The notes under the pieces are model-generated. The model was not told where the DNA came from. It worked only from the letters and a program-made list of their open reading frames with translations, and did not search any database. Shown piece by piece: positions 18,267 through 26,466 of a DNA stretch of 64,000 bases (positions are counted from its first letter, which is position 1; every line of letters begins with the position of its first letter). Origin of the DNA: Oceanococcus atlanticus (GTDB lineage: Bacteria > Pseudomonadota > Gammaproteobacteria > Nevskiales > Oceanococcaceae); NCBI RefSeq assembly GCF_002088235.1, contig NZ_AQQV01000001.1, forward strand, positions 1,302,001 through 1,366,000, in the 5' to 3' direction. The position numbers and the translations under genes are program-made.

Positions 18267-19133
18267 ATGAGTCTTTCCATTGTTCATTCGCGGGCCGAAG
18301 TCGGAATTCAGGCACCAGCCGTGCGTGTTGAGGTCCATGTTGCTGGCGGATTGCCCGGCCTCACCATTGTCGGCCTGCCCAACTCCGGCGTGCGCGAAGC
18401 CAAAGATCGTGTCCGCGCGGCCATCCAGACTAGCGGCTTCAAGCTGCCACCACGCCGGATCACAGTAAACCTTGCGCCAGCAGACCTGCCTAAAGACGGG
18501 GCCCGCTTCGATCTGGCGATCGCCCTAGGCATCCTGCAAGCCTCCGGACAACTGGACGCGGATCTTGAGGCCTGCGAATTCGTAGCGGAGCTGTCATTGT
18601 CCGGCGGCTTGAGGGCCGTCAGTGGCGTGCTGGCAGCAACCCTCGCGGCCAAATCCGTTCAACACGCCATCGTTGTACCCGCGCAAAGCGCCGCCGAAGC
18701 TGCCTTGACCCAACACCCGGGTGCACGGCAAGCCGAACATCTGTTGGAGGTGTGTGAAGCACTGACCGGCCAGCGTCAATGGACCACCGCAAAACGCGCC
18801 CACGGCCATGCCATTGAGCCGGCTCACACAGCATCTGACTTTGCTGAAGTGCGCGGGCAGTCACGCGCCAAAAGGGCCTTGGAAATTGCCGCCAGCGGAC
18901 ATCACAACGTGCTCATGCTGGGCCCGCCTGGCAGTGGCAAAAGCATGCTGGCCCAGCGTTTTCCGGGCATCTGCCCGGCTCTGACCGAACAACAGGCCAT
19001 CGAACTGGCCAGCGTGCAGTCCACAATGGGCGCAAGCTTCGACCCGGCGCAATGGCGGCGCGTGCCGTTTCGCAGCCCGCACCACAGCTGTTCGGCCGCG
19101 GCGCTGGTCGGTGGCGGCTCCAAATTGCACTAA
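18267..19133 (+). pseudogene. comM: comM (YifB Mg-chelatase-like helicase), truncated by the island
   Basis: ComM is a hexameric helicase that promotes branch migration during natural transformation. Only the first 288 of about 500 residues remain: the N-terminal Lon-like domain (SRAEVGIQAPAVRVEVHVAGG) and the start of the ATPase domain with Walker A GPPGSGKS near residue 220. Family-like reading stops inside the segment ALVGGGS, at about 19123. Foreign sequence then adds KLH and a stop. The conserved continuation (NPRPGEI) and the second half are absent from the window. comM is an established insertion site of Tn6022/AbaR-type Tn7-like elements, so this is best read as the left junction of an island. 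The remnant is probably non-functional. Confidence 0.93.
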
Positions 19134-19137
19134 TTAA

Positions 19138-19452
19138 TGAGACTGATCAGCTATCTGAGACTATTCGCAACTGTTGCCGTGTGCCCGCGCTGGAACACGT
19201 GCCGCGCCACCGCTAATGTAAACTGCTAAAGCCAAAGGGGCCTCAGTGGTGAGCATAGACTTAGGATACCGAGCACCGACGCGAATCAGTTGACAACGCG
19301 TTTCGATAGCGATCGGTCGTCAGGATTCGGCTAATCTACTTGCTCAACAATCGAACGTGACCGCTCCCCCCTGGGGTCGCACAGCCTGATGTTTTCAACC
19401 CGACCTAGGTCGAATTAACTAGACTTGAGACTGCTCCGCAATTCTTGAGACT
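19138..19452 (+). repeat. Four direct TGAGACT repeats at the island end (candidate TnsB sites)
   Basis: TGAGACT occurs in the same orientation at 19138-19144, 19156-19162, 19426-19432 and 19446-19452, as two pairs spaced 18 and 20 nt. The second and third copies share a longer match (TGAGACT followed by TCGCAA or CCGCAA). The rest of 19134-19458 holds no gene. Tn7-like ends carry several 20-22-nt transposase-binding repeats near the terminus, so I infer that this is the left end. No clear TGT terminus or 5-bp target duplication could be fixed. Confidence 0.5.
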
Positions 19453-19458
19453 ACGTTT

Positions 19459-21285
19459 GTGGAAACTGCGCCGCCCTCTCATCACTACAGGAAACTCCCA
19501 GACGACGACAAGATCTGGATCGTCAACTGGTATGGCAGCGTGCGACCCAACTCGCACGCACCATCACAAAAGATGATCGATGTTGAGTTGGTTGAGCTTT
19601 CTAATGGGCGGCGCGAGGAACGCAACTCACAAGTCACGTCGATTGGCGCCGGGGCGCTCCCACAATTTCAACTCGGTAGTGCGTGGTGTAGACAAACACG
19701 CATTGGTCGCGCAGTAGCGAATCCGAAAGAATTCAATACAACGCTTGATCTCAAAGCCGATTCATACCAGACGGTAGCCAGCTACGACCGCTACGACCAA
19801 AATCGATACCACATACCGCCCCTGGACTATCCGATCAATCGGGCCTTGTCTGCGGCCCGCGTTGCTCGGTTTGAGAGCGTCAATTGCACGCACGTTTACA
19901 TCCCTTGCACCGAGATAGCCCGGACTTGGTATCTCAGATCAACATTGCTAACAAATCACTTGCTCGCCGGCAGTACCAGCTCAGCGTGGAATGCGCTGGT
20001 CGAACATCCACGGTTCGATGATTTGGGAGTCGGTATCGAGTGGAGGACATTGACGCTCAAGTCGAGCTGCCACCCCTCAGTTGCAGGGTTATTGTCACTT
20101 GCCGCCTCCAGTGAGGAGTATCGACTCGGGCTAGCGACAGTTGGCAGTCCGATCGTAGTTGCGCGTGCTAACGGCAGGTTCCACGCTGAGCTGGAGGCTC
20201 GGCCACCTTTCCGCAGCGGTGAATTTCAGATCGATTGTTCAGCAATTCAATTGCACCGCCCCCAGGGAGAGCCGCGCGCCCTTCTGATAACCCGAATCAA
20301 TGTCGCAAGTTGCCCTGAATCTGATCATGAAGCACCGAAGTGTAAGATCGGACGCAGGATGCAAATCCCAGCCGCTGCGCTGGACAAGCTGGATGAACTG
20401 AGTGGCGAAGACGGAGTAAGTGACCACAGTGGCACGCGCATTCAACTGGCAGTGGATGAATCAGATCTGCCAAACCAGGCCATACGCGGGGTTCGGACGT
20501 CCTCGCTCGTTGGCACCCTTAACGGCATACCAGCGCTCGCGACGTGGGACTCGGGAGATAACGATCGCGAGGAGCCGTTCTCTAGCAAAGTCCCCGACAC
20601 GCAGCTAATGGAGAATATCTCGGCTCAAGGCTCAACCGGCACCGCCAAATCGAGCGGAAAGCACAGGAAGTTAGAGGTCATAGAGAACAAGCGCCGCAAA
20701 TCACCTCGCATGCCAATCGTGGAGTCGCTGTACACCATCGGACAAGCGATGGAGAAGCTGGGCAGTTGGCGTAGCGCTGAGTTTCTGCACCTGGGACTTG
20801 GCGAAAAAGTGGAATTGAAAGATGATCCAGAAGGCGGATTTGCGACAGAGATTCACGTCAGTACCGCAGGTCTGGATGCCAAGCAGGTCAACTGGATCAA
20901 TGAAGGAGGCGCAAAGCGTTGTATCGCAGCGCTCCGTATCACGCAGAATGACTGGCCGGTCTACCTTGTTGAGGTGGAACCACGCTCTGCCGGATTGACC
21001 AAGCCTGTCGCGTTCAAGTTGCTACTTGCACGCCCGTGGCACCAGGTCAATCATGACTGCGACACACTGAGACAGACAGCGCTTGACTGTCGCGGTGTTT
21101 GGCCGAAAGAAATCGATGGGTTTGATACTTACTGCTATCTACACACTTGGCCGAATGTCGATCACATAGCGAGGCGCATCGACAAGCATGTGAGCGAATG
21201 GGCAACGAAGCCTACAGATATTAACAATGTGCCCATGACGCCATTTGACGAGCCGTTAGCCGATTTAGAATTTCTTCAGCAGTGA
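19459..21285 (+). CDS. tnsE: TnsE-like transposition protein
   Basis: This 608-residue protein resembles TnsE, the Tn7 protein that directs insertion into replicating DNA. Similar blocks by eye are the N-terminal RYHIPPLD segment with a following aliphatic helix (Tn7 TnsE has RYHIPQLE), a low-complexity charged linker around residues 330-420, and a C-terminal domain with VYLVEVEPRSAGLTKPVAFKLLLA, matching the TnsE pattern of VLLEVD then a tail of short helices. Start is GTG just after the fourth end repeat. The stop overlaps the next gene (ATGA-type overlap). It is about 70 residues longer than Tn7 TnsE. Confidence 0.72.
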   Translation: METAPPSHHYRKLPDDDKIWIVNWYGSVRPNSHAPSQKMIDVELVELSNGRREERNSQVTSIGAGALPQFQLGSAWCRQTRIGRAVANPKEFNTTLDLKADSYQTVASYDRYDQNRYHIPPLDYPINRALSAARVARFESVNCTHVYIPCTEIARTWYLRSTLLTNHLLAGSTSSAWNALVEHPRFDDLGVGIEWRTLTLKSSCHPSVAGLLSLAASSEEYRLGLATVGSPIVVARANGRFHAELEARPPFRSGEFQIDCSAIQLHRPQGEPRALLITRINVASCPESDHEAPKCKIGRRMQIPAAALDKLDELSGEDGVSDHSGTRIQLAVDESDLPNQAIRGVRTSSLVGTLNGIPALATWDSGDNDREEPFSSKVPDTQLMENISAQGSTGTAKSSGKHRKLEVIENKRRKSPRMPIVESLYTIGQAMEKLGSWRSAEFLHLGLGEKVELKDDPEGGFATEIHVSTAGLDAKQVNWINEGGAKRCIAALRITQNDWPVYLVEVEPRSAGLTKPVAFKLLLARPWHQVNHDCDTLRQTALDCRGVWPKEIDGFDTYCYLHTWPNVDHIARRIDKHVSEWATKPTDINNVPMTPFDEPLADLEFLQQ

Positions 21286-22793
21286 GCGCTCACCGAAGCG
21301 AACGACGTTGTGACCGCTGCGGTAAGCTGATTGCCAAAGCAAAGCGGGTTTACAAAGGCGACGACTATTGCGCAACTTGCTACACGCGCGAGTTTGAGAG
21401 GATTGCATGTATCAGATGCGGTGAACCCGCTCGAATACATCGCAGTGACACCCATAAAACATGCGGTCGGTGCATTCGCGCCGAACGAACTTGTGCCAGG
21501 TGCGACTGCGATCTGCCCGTTGCATCATTGATCAGAGATGAAAACGCTTACTGCGGATCCTGCGCTAATAGGCTGCGCTACAAAGGCCCGAAGCCGAAAC
21601 CGGACCACGCGACCTGTGCAAGTTGCAGGAGGCATCGAAAAGTCGCTGCGAAGACGCGTGATGGCAAGCCAATTTGTGCCAACTGCATAGATCCGAAGAG
21701 AGCTGAGATCGAGAAACAAAAACTAGACGACTATTGGTTCGCCCGGCACTACGACGACACTTATCGACTCGCGAGCACTCTGCCTAACGACACACTCCAA
21801 GCACTCTTCGTTGAGTTTTCCTTGGAAATCGCAGAGCGTCGCGGCCATTCGGTCGTCACCCTTGATCTGCAGAAGCACCTTTATGCACTGATCCAGATCA
21901 ACGAGTTGGTTGGTGGGCTTGATGACCCAGTCATGGAGTACTTCTCGAGTAGAGTCGATGCTCAAACCCTCAAGAAGTATTCGCTCTGGTGGGCATTTCT
22001 CGAGGGCGAGGGATTCCCTGTACCAAGCAGGGAAGAATCACGTAGGCTGAGTGACTCTCGGCGGATCAGCACCGCGATCCGTGAACTACCTTCCGAGGAA
22101 TGCCAAATTTTAGCGCGTGACTTCCTGGCTGATCTCAATAAATCGAAGAAGCCACCAACGACCGCGACGCAGCGGTTGTACGTCCGTGCTGCAACCAAAC
22201 TTCTTCGCGAATACGGACCCGAGTTCGACCAAACCACACTTGAGACCTGGATCAGCAACAACCCGGGGCATCGTGCGTCAATTTTCCGGTTCGTCGCTTA
22301 CGTGAACCGCATAAACGACACTACATTGAAGGTCTCCAAAAAACCTGGCAAGAAGCGTCCGAGGGGTCATCGAAAGGAAGTGGCGGATTTTGAAACGCTG
22401 CTGTACTACCTTACCGAAGCGAAGTCGAAGGAAGCTCGACGCAGTTTGCTTGTTGCCACGATTGTTCATATTTGGGGCATAGATATAACCAGTGCCTGTA
22501 GCCTCCCAAGCAGCAGCATCTCCGTTGGCAAAGAGTCGGTTAGACTCAAAGTTCAGAGCACTTGGGTACTGCTGGAAGGCGACCTTGCGGCGGCATTTCG
22601 CAGGCACATTTCAGAATGGCGACTCTCCGTTGACCAGGAAAATCGGCCACTGTTTCCCGGCAAGCCCATAACCGAGTCTGTTTCCCCGCAAACCGTGAAC
22701 TACCATCTGTCCCAATCCGGAGTATCACTGTTAGCCGCCCGTACAGATGCTCGGCGAGACATCAGACGGAAGTTTCGGCGTTCGACTGCTTAG
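21282..22793 (+). CDS. Zinc-ribbon and degenerate tyrosine-recombinase-like protein (TnsF-like candidate)
   Basis: The first 150 residues of this 503-residue protein carry at least six CxxC pairs (for example CDRCGK, CATCY, CIRCG, CGRC, CARC, CGSC, CASC, CANC), making several zinc ribbons. The remainder is helical, with an order resembling a tyrosine recombinase: a core-binding-like region, then a C-terminal region with VATIVHIWGIDITSACSLP and PQTVNYHLSQSGVSL. No clear R-H-R-Y catalytic set is seen, so it is probably not an active recombinase. Translational overlap with the TnsE-like gene and insertion into comM point to a TnsF-like target selector, as known for Tn6022 elements. That link is inference. 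Confidence 0.55.
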   Translation: MSAHRSERRCDRCGKLIAKAKRVYKGDDYCATCYTREFERIACIRCGEPARIHRSDTHKTCGRCIRAERTCARCDCDLPVASLIRDENAYCGSCANRLRYKGPKPKPDHATCASCRRHRKVAAKTRDGKPICANCIDPKRAEIEKQKLDDYWFARHYDDTYRLASTLPNDTLQALFVEFSLEIAERRGHSVVTLDLQKHLYALIQINELVGGLDDPVMEYFSSRVDAQTLKKYSLWWAFLEGEGFPVPSREESRRLSDSRRISTAIRELPSEECQILARDFLADLNKSKKPPTTATQRLYVRAATKLLREYGPEFDQTTLETWISNNPGHRASIFRFVAYVNRINDTTLKVSKKPGKKRPRGHRKEVADFETLLYYLTEAKSKEARRSLLVATIVHIWGIDITSACSLPSSSISVGKESVRLKVQSTWVLLEGDLAAAFRRHISEWRLSVDQENRPLFPGKPITESVSPQTVNYHLSQSGVSLLAARTDARRDIRRKFRRSTA

Positions 22794-22878
22794 TTCTGAC
22801 GAGTTCTATGCGGAGCTCCCAGGATTTAGTGGATACCTGGTGTAGACCGCCTCACGGGCTGAGATTCGCTAGCTCAAG

Positions 22879-23142
22879 GTGGTCAGTTATTGGGGAGGAC
22901 CCCAGCCGCAGTCGACCCTTCGCAGACGTTCAGCATCCGGCGAGCGCTCTGACAGCGCCAGATCCAGAAAACCCGCGTTCAAGGGCAAAGATGCGAGTCC
23001 GGGTGCCAGCCGGCCGAATCTGCTCAGCAGCCGACCAAAGTTTACCCAACAGCAAGGACTCGGCTACCGCCACATGCTCGACAAAGGACGTTTATCTTTC
23101 CTATCCTCATTTGTACAAATGAGTGAGGGGAGGCCGTTATGA
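22879..23142 (+). CDS. Small hypothetical protein, possibly degraded
   Basis: This 87-residue, basic, Ser- and Arg-rich reading frame opens with GTG and ends MSEGRPL. Its stop overlaps the ATG of the broken gene that follows (ATGA), which suggests a former operon. The C-terminal half (QQGLGYRHMLDKGRLSFLSS) reads like genuine protein, while the N-terminal half is low-complexity and may be eroded. No family is recognised. Confidence 0.35.
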   Translation: MVSYWGGPQPQSTLRRRSASGERSDSARSRKPAFKGKDASPGASRPNLLSSRPKFTQQQGLGYRHMLDKGRLSFLSSFVQMSEGRPL

Positions 23143-24008
23143 TCGGTTTGTTGGCGTCACCTGGCGTAGTCGCTCCAAACGGTGTTCCTGATGCCAATAT
23201 CGTCAGTGTGTTACGCGACACAAAGGCGCGAAATAACCCTGTTGCGATTGTTTCAAACCGTGGGGAGCCGTCATAGTTTCAGGGCAGCTTCGCCGGTTCA
23301 GATGTTCAGTTCTTACAAACGCGTGGGCGGCAGAATGGAGCTCTGATCGCAGAGAACGCAGAACGCTTAAACCTTGCTCCCCATAACTTCCTCGTTCTTG
23401 CGTCAAATGCTGATGATGTTGCCATGGGGAAGAATGGCGGGGCGGTACTAGTGGCAGCCGGCTGGAGTAATGACAAAAAAGTTCGGCAGACAGTGTTGGT
23501 GTTGATTCTCCCGCTCAGCTTTCTGAAGTTATCAAGCTCACGGACGGCTGGCCCGGCTGCTGGTTTTCTTCCGCAAGAGAGGAAGCGTTCTCGCCCAAGG
23601 CTCTGGCCGACCTCTCAAGCATGGGTTACAAACCCGTTGAGCAGCAAAGGTTTGGTGCGAAGCTGCAAGCAACGGTCAAAACGGGATCTGGAAATTTAAC
23701 CGCATTGCTGGTCGCTGCAGCGCGCTCATTCCTTGCCGACCAGATTGATCTTTCAAGTCTTGCCTGGGGTGTTTACCCGTCATCTTCTAGCAGCAACAAC
23801 GACACCGAGGTATTGAGCAACTTTGCGCATCGGCTTCGCACGGCTGTTTCCAGAGTACGCTTTGCAAATTGAAGCAAGTGGTACTCGTCAATATCGCTGG
23901 GAGGCTGTTGAAGAGATGGCAGCGAAGCTTGAATTTGACGGTGGTCTTTCCAGATCGGCCGCAGAAAAGGCGGCGCTTGAGGTGCTTAGATTGTCACCTA
24001 AAATTTAG
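23139..24008 (+). pseudogene. Broken gene of unknown (possibly HAD-like) family
   Basis: A protein of about 290 residues can be reassembled from three frames. It starts MIGLLASPGVVAPNG and is interrupted by an in-frame TAG near 23277. One frameshift follows near 23500 (between KKVRQ and SPAQLSEV) and another near 23830 (before LFPEYALQIEAS). It ends LRLSPKI. The segment LNLAPHNFLVLASNADDV followed by a Gly-rich stretch suggests a HAD-like fold, but this is weak. It is clearly inactive. The end of the gene carries a 48-nt sequence that recurs at 38248. Confidence 0.6.
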
Positions 24009-24037
24009 AATGAATCGTTTCTCGAAAGGTTCCAGAA
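23990..24037 (+). repeat. 48-nt dispersed repeat, copy 1
   Basis: About 40 of 48 bases match 38248-38295 without gaps. This copy spans the 3' end and stop codon of the broken gene and starts ATTGTCACCTAAAATTTAGA. It lies 63 nt before array 1. Confidence 0.7.
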
Positions 24038-24100
24038 ATCCTTCCATTCACAGACCGACATTCTCCAGCGCAGGGCGATCAGTTATTGAGGAGGACCTCA

Positions 24101-24207
24101 ACCGTGAGACAAGACTGACATTTACGTGTCGAACTTAGGAAAGACTGAATGAATCTGGCAGGATTATCTGTGAGTTGCGGGCTAACTCACGCCAATAGGC
24201 GTTAGGC
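24101..24207 (+). repeat. Array 1 leader repeat ending in an integron-type core site
   Basis: This 107-nt sequence is about 87% identical, without gaps, to 41837-41943; each lies directly before the first cassette of an array. It holds the hairpin GTGAGTT-GCGGGCT-AACTCAC and ends in GTTAGGC (24201-24207), which fits the GTTRRRY core where cassettes insert. It could be an attI-like site or the surviving right part of an attC. No integrase gene is next to it. Confidence 0.75.
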
Positions 24208-24231
24208 GCCAACCAAACTTTGGAGGGGATC

Positions 24232-24765
24232 ATGCAGGCAGCAATATTCGGATTGATCGGTACCGCCATTGGCGGGGCGATCACCATCATCGTTGCGATT
24301 ATCAAGTTCCGTCAGGAAATATCGCTCTGGAAGCAGCAATTCCAACGTCAGAATGAACTTGAGAGGGATAAGCTCAAGTTGGAAAGGTATGCGGGCTTCC
24401 TTGGTGCCTATTACTACATTGAAGGAGCGATTGAGGATCTCATAGACATTCTCGATCAAGCGGGAGACGATGCTGCCTCTCGCCTTTCACTTGTCGTTTC
24501 TGACCCAACTTTTGAAAAGGCATGTGCGACCATCAACAATGAGAAAGGTTGGATCGCACTCGTTTCAAATAGCGTCGATATCGTTCATAAGATCAATGAG
24601 TTAGAAAAGGCTCAAGACCAACTGTTCTCGATAGGATCAAAGGCCAAAACTGAAGGAACCGATCTCAACGAGATATTGCAGGAGATCAGGCTAAAACAGC
24701 AGGAAATCAAGCCAATTGCCACCTCAGTTGTTGCCCTCCTAAAAGATGATGCCAAAAGCACCTAA
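24232..24765 (+). CDS. Cassette protein with one membrane segment and coiled coil
   Basis: This 177-residue protein has an N-terminal membrane segment (about residues 1-24, AAIFGLIGTAIGGAITIIVAII), a charged coiled-coil region (QQFQRQNELERDKLKLERY) and a helical C-terminus. Function is unknown. The ATG at 24232 follows a strong GGAGGGG ribosome site; a TTG 12 nt earlier would overlap that site. It is the first cassette of array 1 and begins 24 nt after the core site. Its stop codon lies inside an ACCTAAC core-like sequence. Confidence 0.75.
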   Translation: MQAAIFGLIGTAIGGAITIIVAIIKFRQEISLWKQQFQRQNELERDKLKLERYAGFLGAYYYIEGAIEDLIDILDQAGDDAASRLSLVVSDPTFEKACATINNEKGWIALVSNSVDIVHKINELEKAQDQLFSIGSKAKTEGTDLNEILQEIRLKQQEIKPIATSVVALLKDDAKST

Positions 24766-24780
24766 CAACACATTGGACCC
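24760..24780 (+). other. Truncated attC site between two cassettes
   Basis: ACCTAAC (24760-24766) fits the RYYYAAC left core of attC and overlaps the stop of the upstream gene, but the palindromic body and the right GTTRRRY core are missing. The next gene begins at 24781. A deletion appears to have fused two cassettes. Confidence 0.5.
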
Positions 24781-25566
24781 ATGAGAGACTTTGAGGCGCT
24801 TGCAGCAGCATACTTCCGAGATTTCGAGAGCTACAGACTTCACGTGGGGTTGCTGAACTGGCGCTCCTTTTCTCTGGTCGCAGCGCTCTCGATCTTTATT
24901 TTTGGGTTCATAAGCTCTCTAAAATCGAATGCATCCCTACCTCTAATTGCAACAGAACTTCTCCTGCTCGGAATGTGGGCACAAGTTCAGAGTTACCAAC
25001 GCACCCAGGTCATGTGCCGTTTAAACGCAAGGTGGGGAACCAATTACACGGCCGTCTCCCAGCTTCAATCTGAGTGGCTTAAGAGGTCTATCGCCGCTCC
25101 TGCTACTGAGTACTTCAAAATCGCTAGGGAGTTGAGTGAGTCGGAAAAGCTGTACAAACAGCACAGGACAAAATTCACTATTGAACGAACAGAGTTGTTC
25201 AGGTTGGTGTTTGATCCAGAATCAAAAGCTCGAGTGCTTTCCCTCGTTATTTTTCTTCTTTCTTTCTTAACCTTGCTTCTGTTGCGCGCTTACGATTCAG
25301 GTCAAGTTCCAGTTGAGATTCTCTGGTCAGATGACTTTCCTAATTACATCAGCTTTGTCATATTCTTGGCTTTCTTGCTTTGGCTGTTACTCGTCGGGGT
25401 TCGGGTGTCTTACGATTTTATTTCTTCGTTTGCCCTGGGCGTAAGGGATGCCATAAGCCCAGCAAACACTTCTAGTCGTAGAGCAAAGGATCACTTAATT
25501 CAGGCACTACTGAGTAACCATGAAATCCCCAAAATTCGTTACAAAGTCAATACCCAGCACGAATGA
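24781..25566 (+). CDS. Multispanning membrane protein of array 1
   Basis: This 261-residue protein has about four membrane segments, two near residues 30-75 and two near 155-215, separated by a soluble helical domain of about 80 residues (SESEKLYKQHRTKFTIERTE). No family is recognised. It lies 15 nt after the preceding membrane-anchored gene, with only a remnant attC between, so the two may now be cotranscribed. It could be an effector or a structural membrane protein; the sequence does not tell. Confidence 0.75.
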   Translation: MRDFEALAAAYFRDFESYRLHVGLLNWRSFSLVAALSIFIFGFISSLKSNASLPLIATELLLLGMWAQVQSYQRTQVMCRLNARWGTNYTAVSQLQSEWLKRSIAAPATEYFKIARELSESEKLYKQHRTKFTIERTELFRLVFDPESKARVLSLVIFLLSFLTLLLLRAYDSGQVPVEILWSDDFPNYISFVIFLAFLLWLLLVGVRVSYDFISSFALGVRDAISPANTSSRRAKDHLIQALLSNHEIPKIRYKVNTQHE

Positions 25567-25665
25567 CTCTAACAGTACTTTGCATGTGAAGTTTGCCCCG
25601 CCGCTGACCTTTGCTCTCGCAATGGCAGGCACCGCCCCAAATGCATCTGAACGTGGGCGTTATGC
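25567..25665 (+). other. attC recombination site
   Basis: A 99-nt site lies between core boxes CTCTAAC (25567-25573) and GTTATGC (25659-25665), with an imperfect inverted body (TTTGCTCTCGCAATGGCAGG region as the tip). It aligns well with the sites at 42781, 44223 and 46386. It closes the preceding cassette. Confidence 0.8.
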
Positions 25666-25668
25666 CCT

Positions 25669-26466
25669 ATGGTGGTACTAACGGTGTCAGATTACCGTGA
25701 AAGGTGGCCGGAAATGGACATCGAGTTCTTGATCATCTCAACCAATGATTACGTCGTATGTCTCGATACCGCCCTCGATGTGGACTGGAAGACTTCCGAT
25801 GAGTACGACAAGCGAGGTCACGATGATCCCCAGCAATTCAATCGGATACTGAACGCCGTCACCTTGCTGGAAACCAAACCTCAGCACCACCTATCGTCGG
25901 AGATGAAACAAAGCTTTCGAAGGTTGCTTGGAGAGGCGGTTGCTCGCGCTCTGGGAGGCGATTATGGGAACGCGTGTACCGCAGTTGATCAAGCGAAGCA
26001 ATTCTTAACCGACAGGAGTCGTGAAAAATCTCGGGAGTGGTATTTGATTGCCAGTGGTACATCGGCTGCGATTTTTGCGCTGTGTGGCATAGCTATATGG
26101 CTGCTGCGAGAAAAAGCCACCCCTCTACTGGGACAAAGTGCCCTGCTATTTTTGATTTGCTCAGTTAGCGGCGCCTTGGGGGCGTTTGCTTCCATCGCTT
26201 TGAGGCTTGGGAAGATGGAGGTTGAAGCACAATCAGGTCGTTTCTTGCATCAGATTGAGGCCTTCGCCAGAGTCGTTTCTGGTGCTATCGGTGGCTTTTT
26301 TGGCGCTGTGATGGTCAAGCTAGGCTTGGTATTGCCTTTGTTAGATTCGGGCGAATCCATGTCGTTAACTATGCTGCTTGTCGGCTTCGTCGCGGGAGCC
26401 AGTGAGCGACTAATACCTACACTTATCTCGAATGTAGAGGAGTCACAGGTCTCTCTCAATGAATAA
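25669..26466 (+). CDS. Cassette membrane protein paired with a caspase-like protease
   Basis: This protein is 265 residues long from the first ATG, or 250 from the ATG at 25714, which has a better ribosome site (AAGGTGG). The N-terminal 120 residues are soluble and helical. Four hydrophobic segments follow (about residues 125-145, 152-175, 200-222 and 230-250), ending in GASERLIPTLISNVE, a tail I associate with small bacterial membrane proteins of conflict systems. It overlaps the caspase-like gene by 8 nt in the same cassette, so the two are translationally coupled. A membrane effector acted on by the protease is a natural hypothesis, not shown here. Confidence 0.8.
   Translation: MVVLTVSDYRERWPEMDIEFLIISTNDYVVCLDTALDVDWKTSDEYDKRGHDDPQQFNRILNAVTLLETKPQHHLSSEMKQSFRRLLGEAVARALGGDYGNACTAVDQAKQFLTDRSREKSREWYLIASGTSAAIFALCGIAIWLLREKATPLLGQSALLFLICSVSGALGAFASIALRLGKMEVEAQSGRFLHQIEAFARVVSGAIGGFFGAVMVKLGLVLPLLDSGESMSLTMLLVGFVAGASERLIPTLISNVEESQVSLNE

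Noticed and set aside
18267..19133. comM truncation as a simple frameshift
   Set aside because: Reading the next kilobase in all frames does not restore the ATPase domain; unrelated sequence begins at about 19123.
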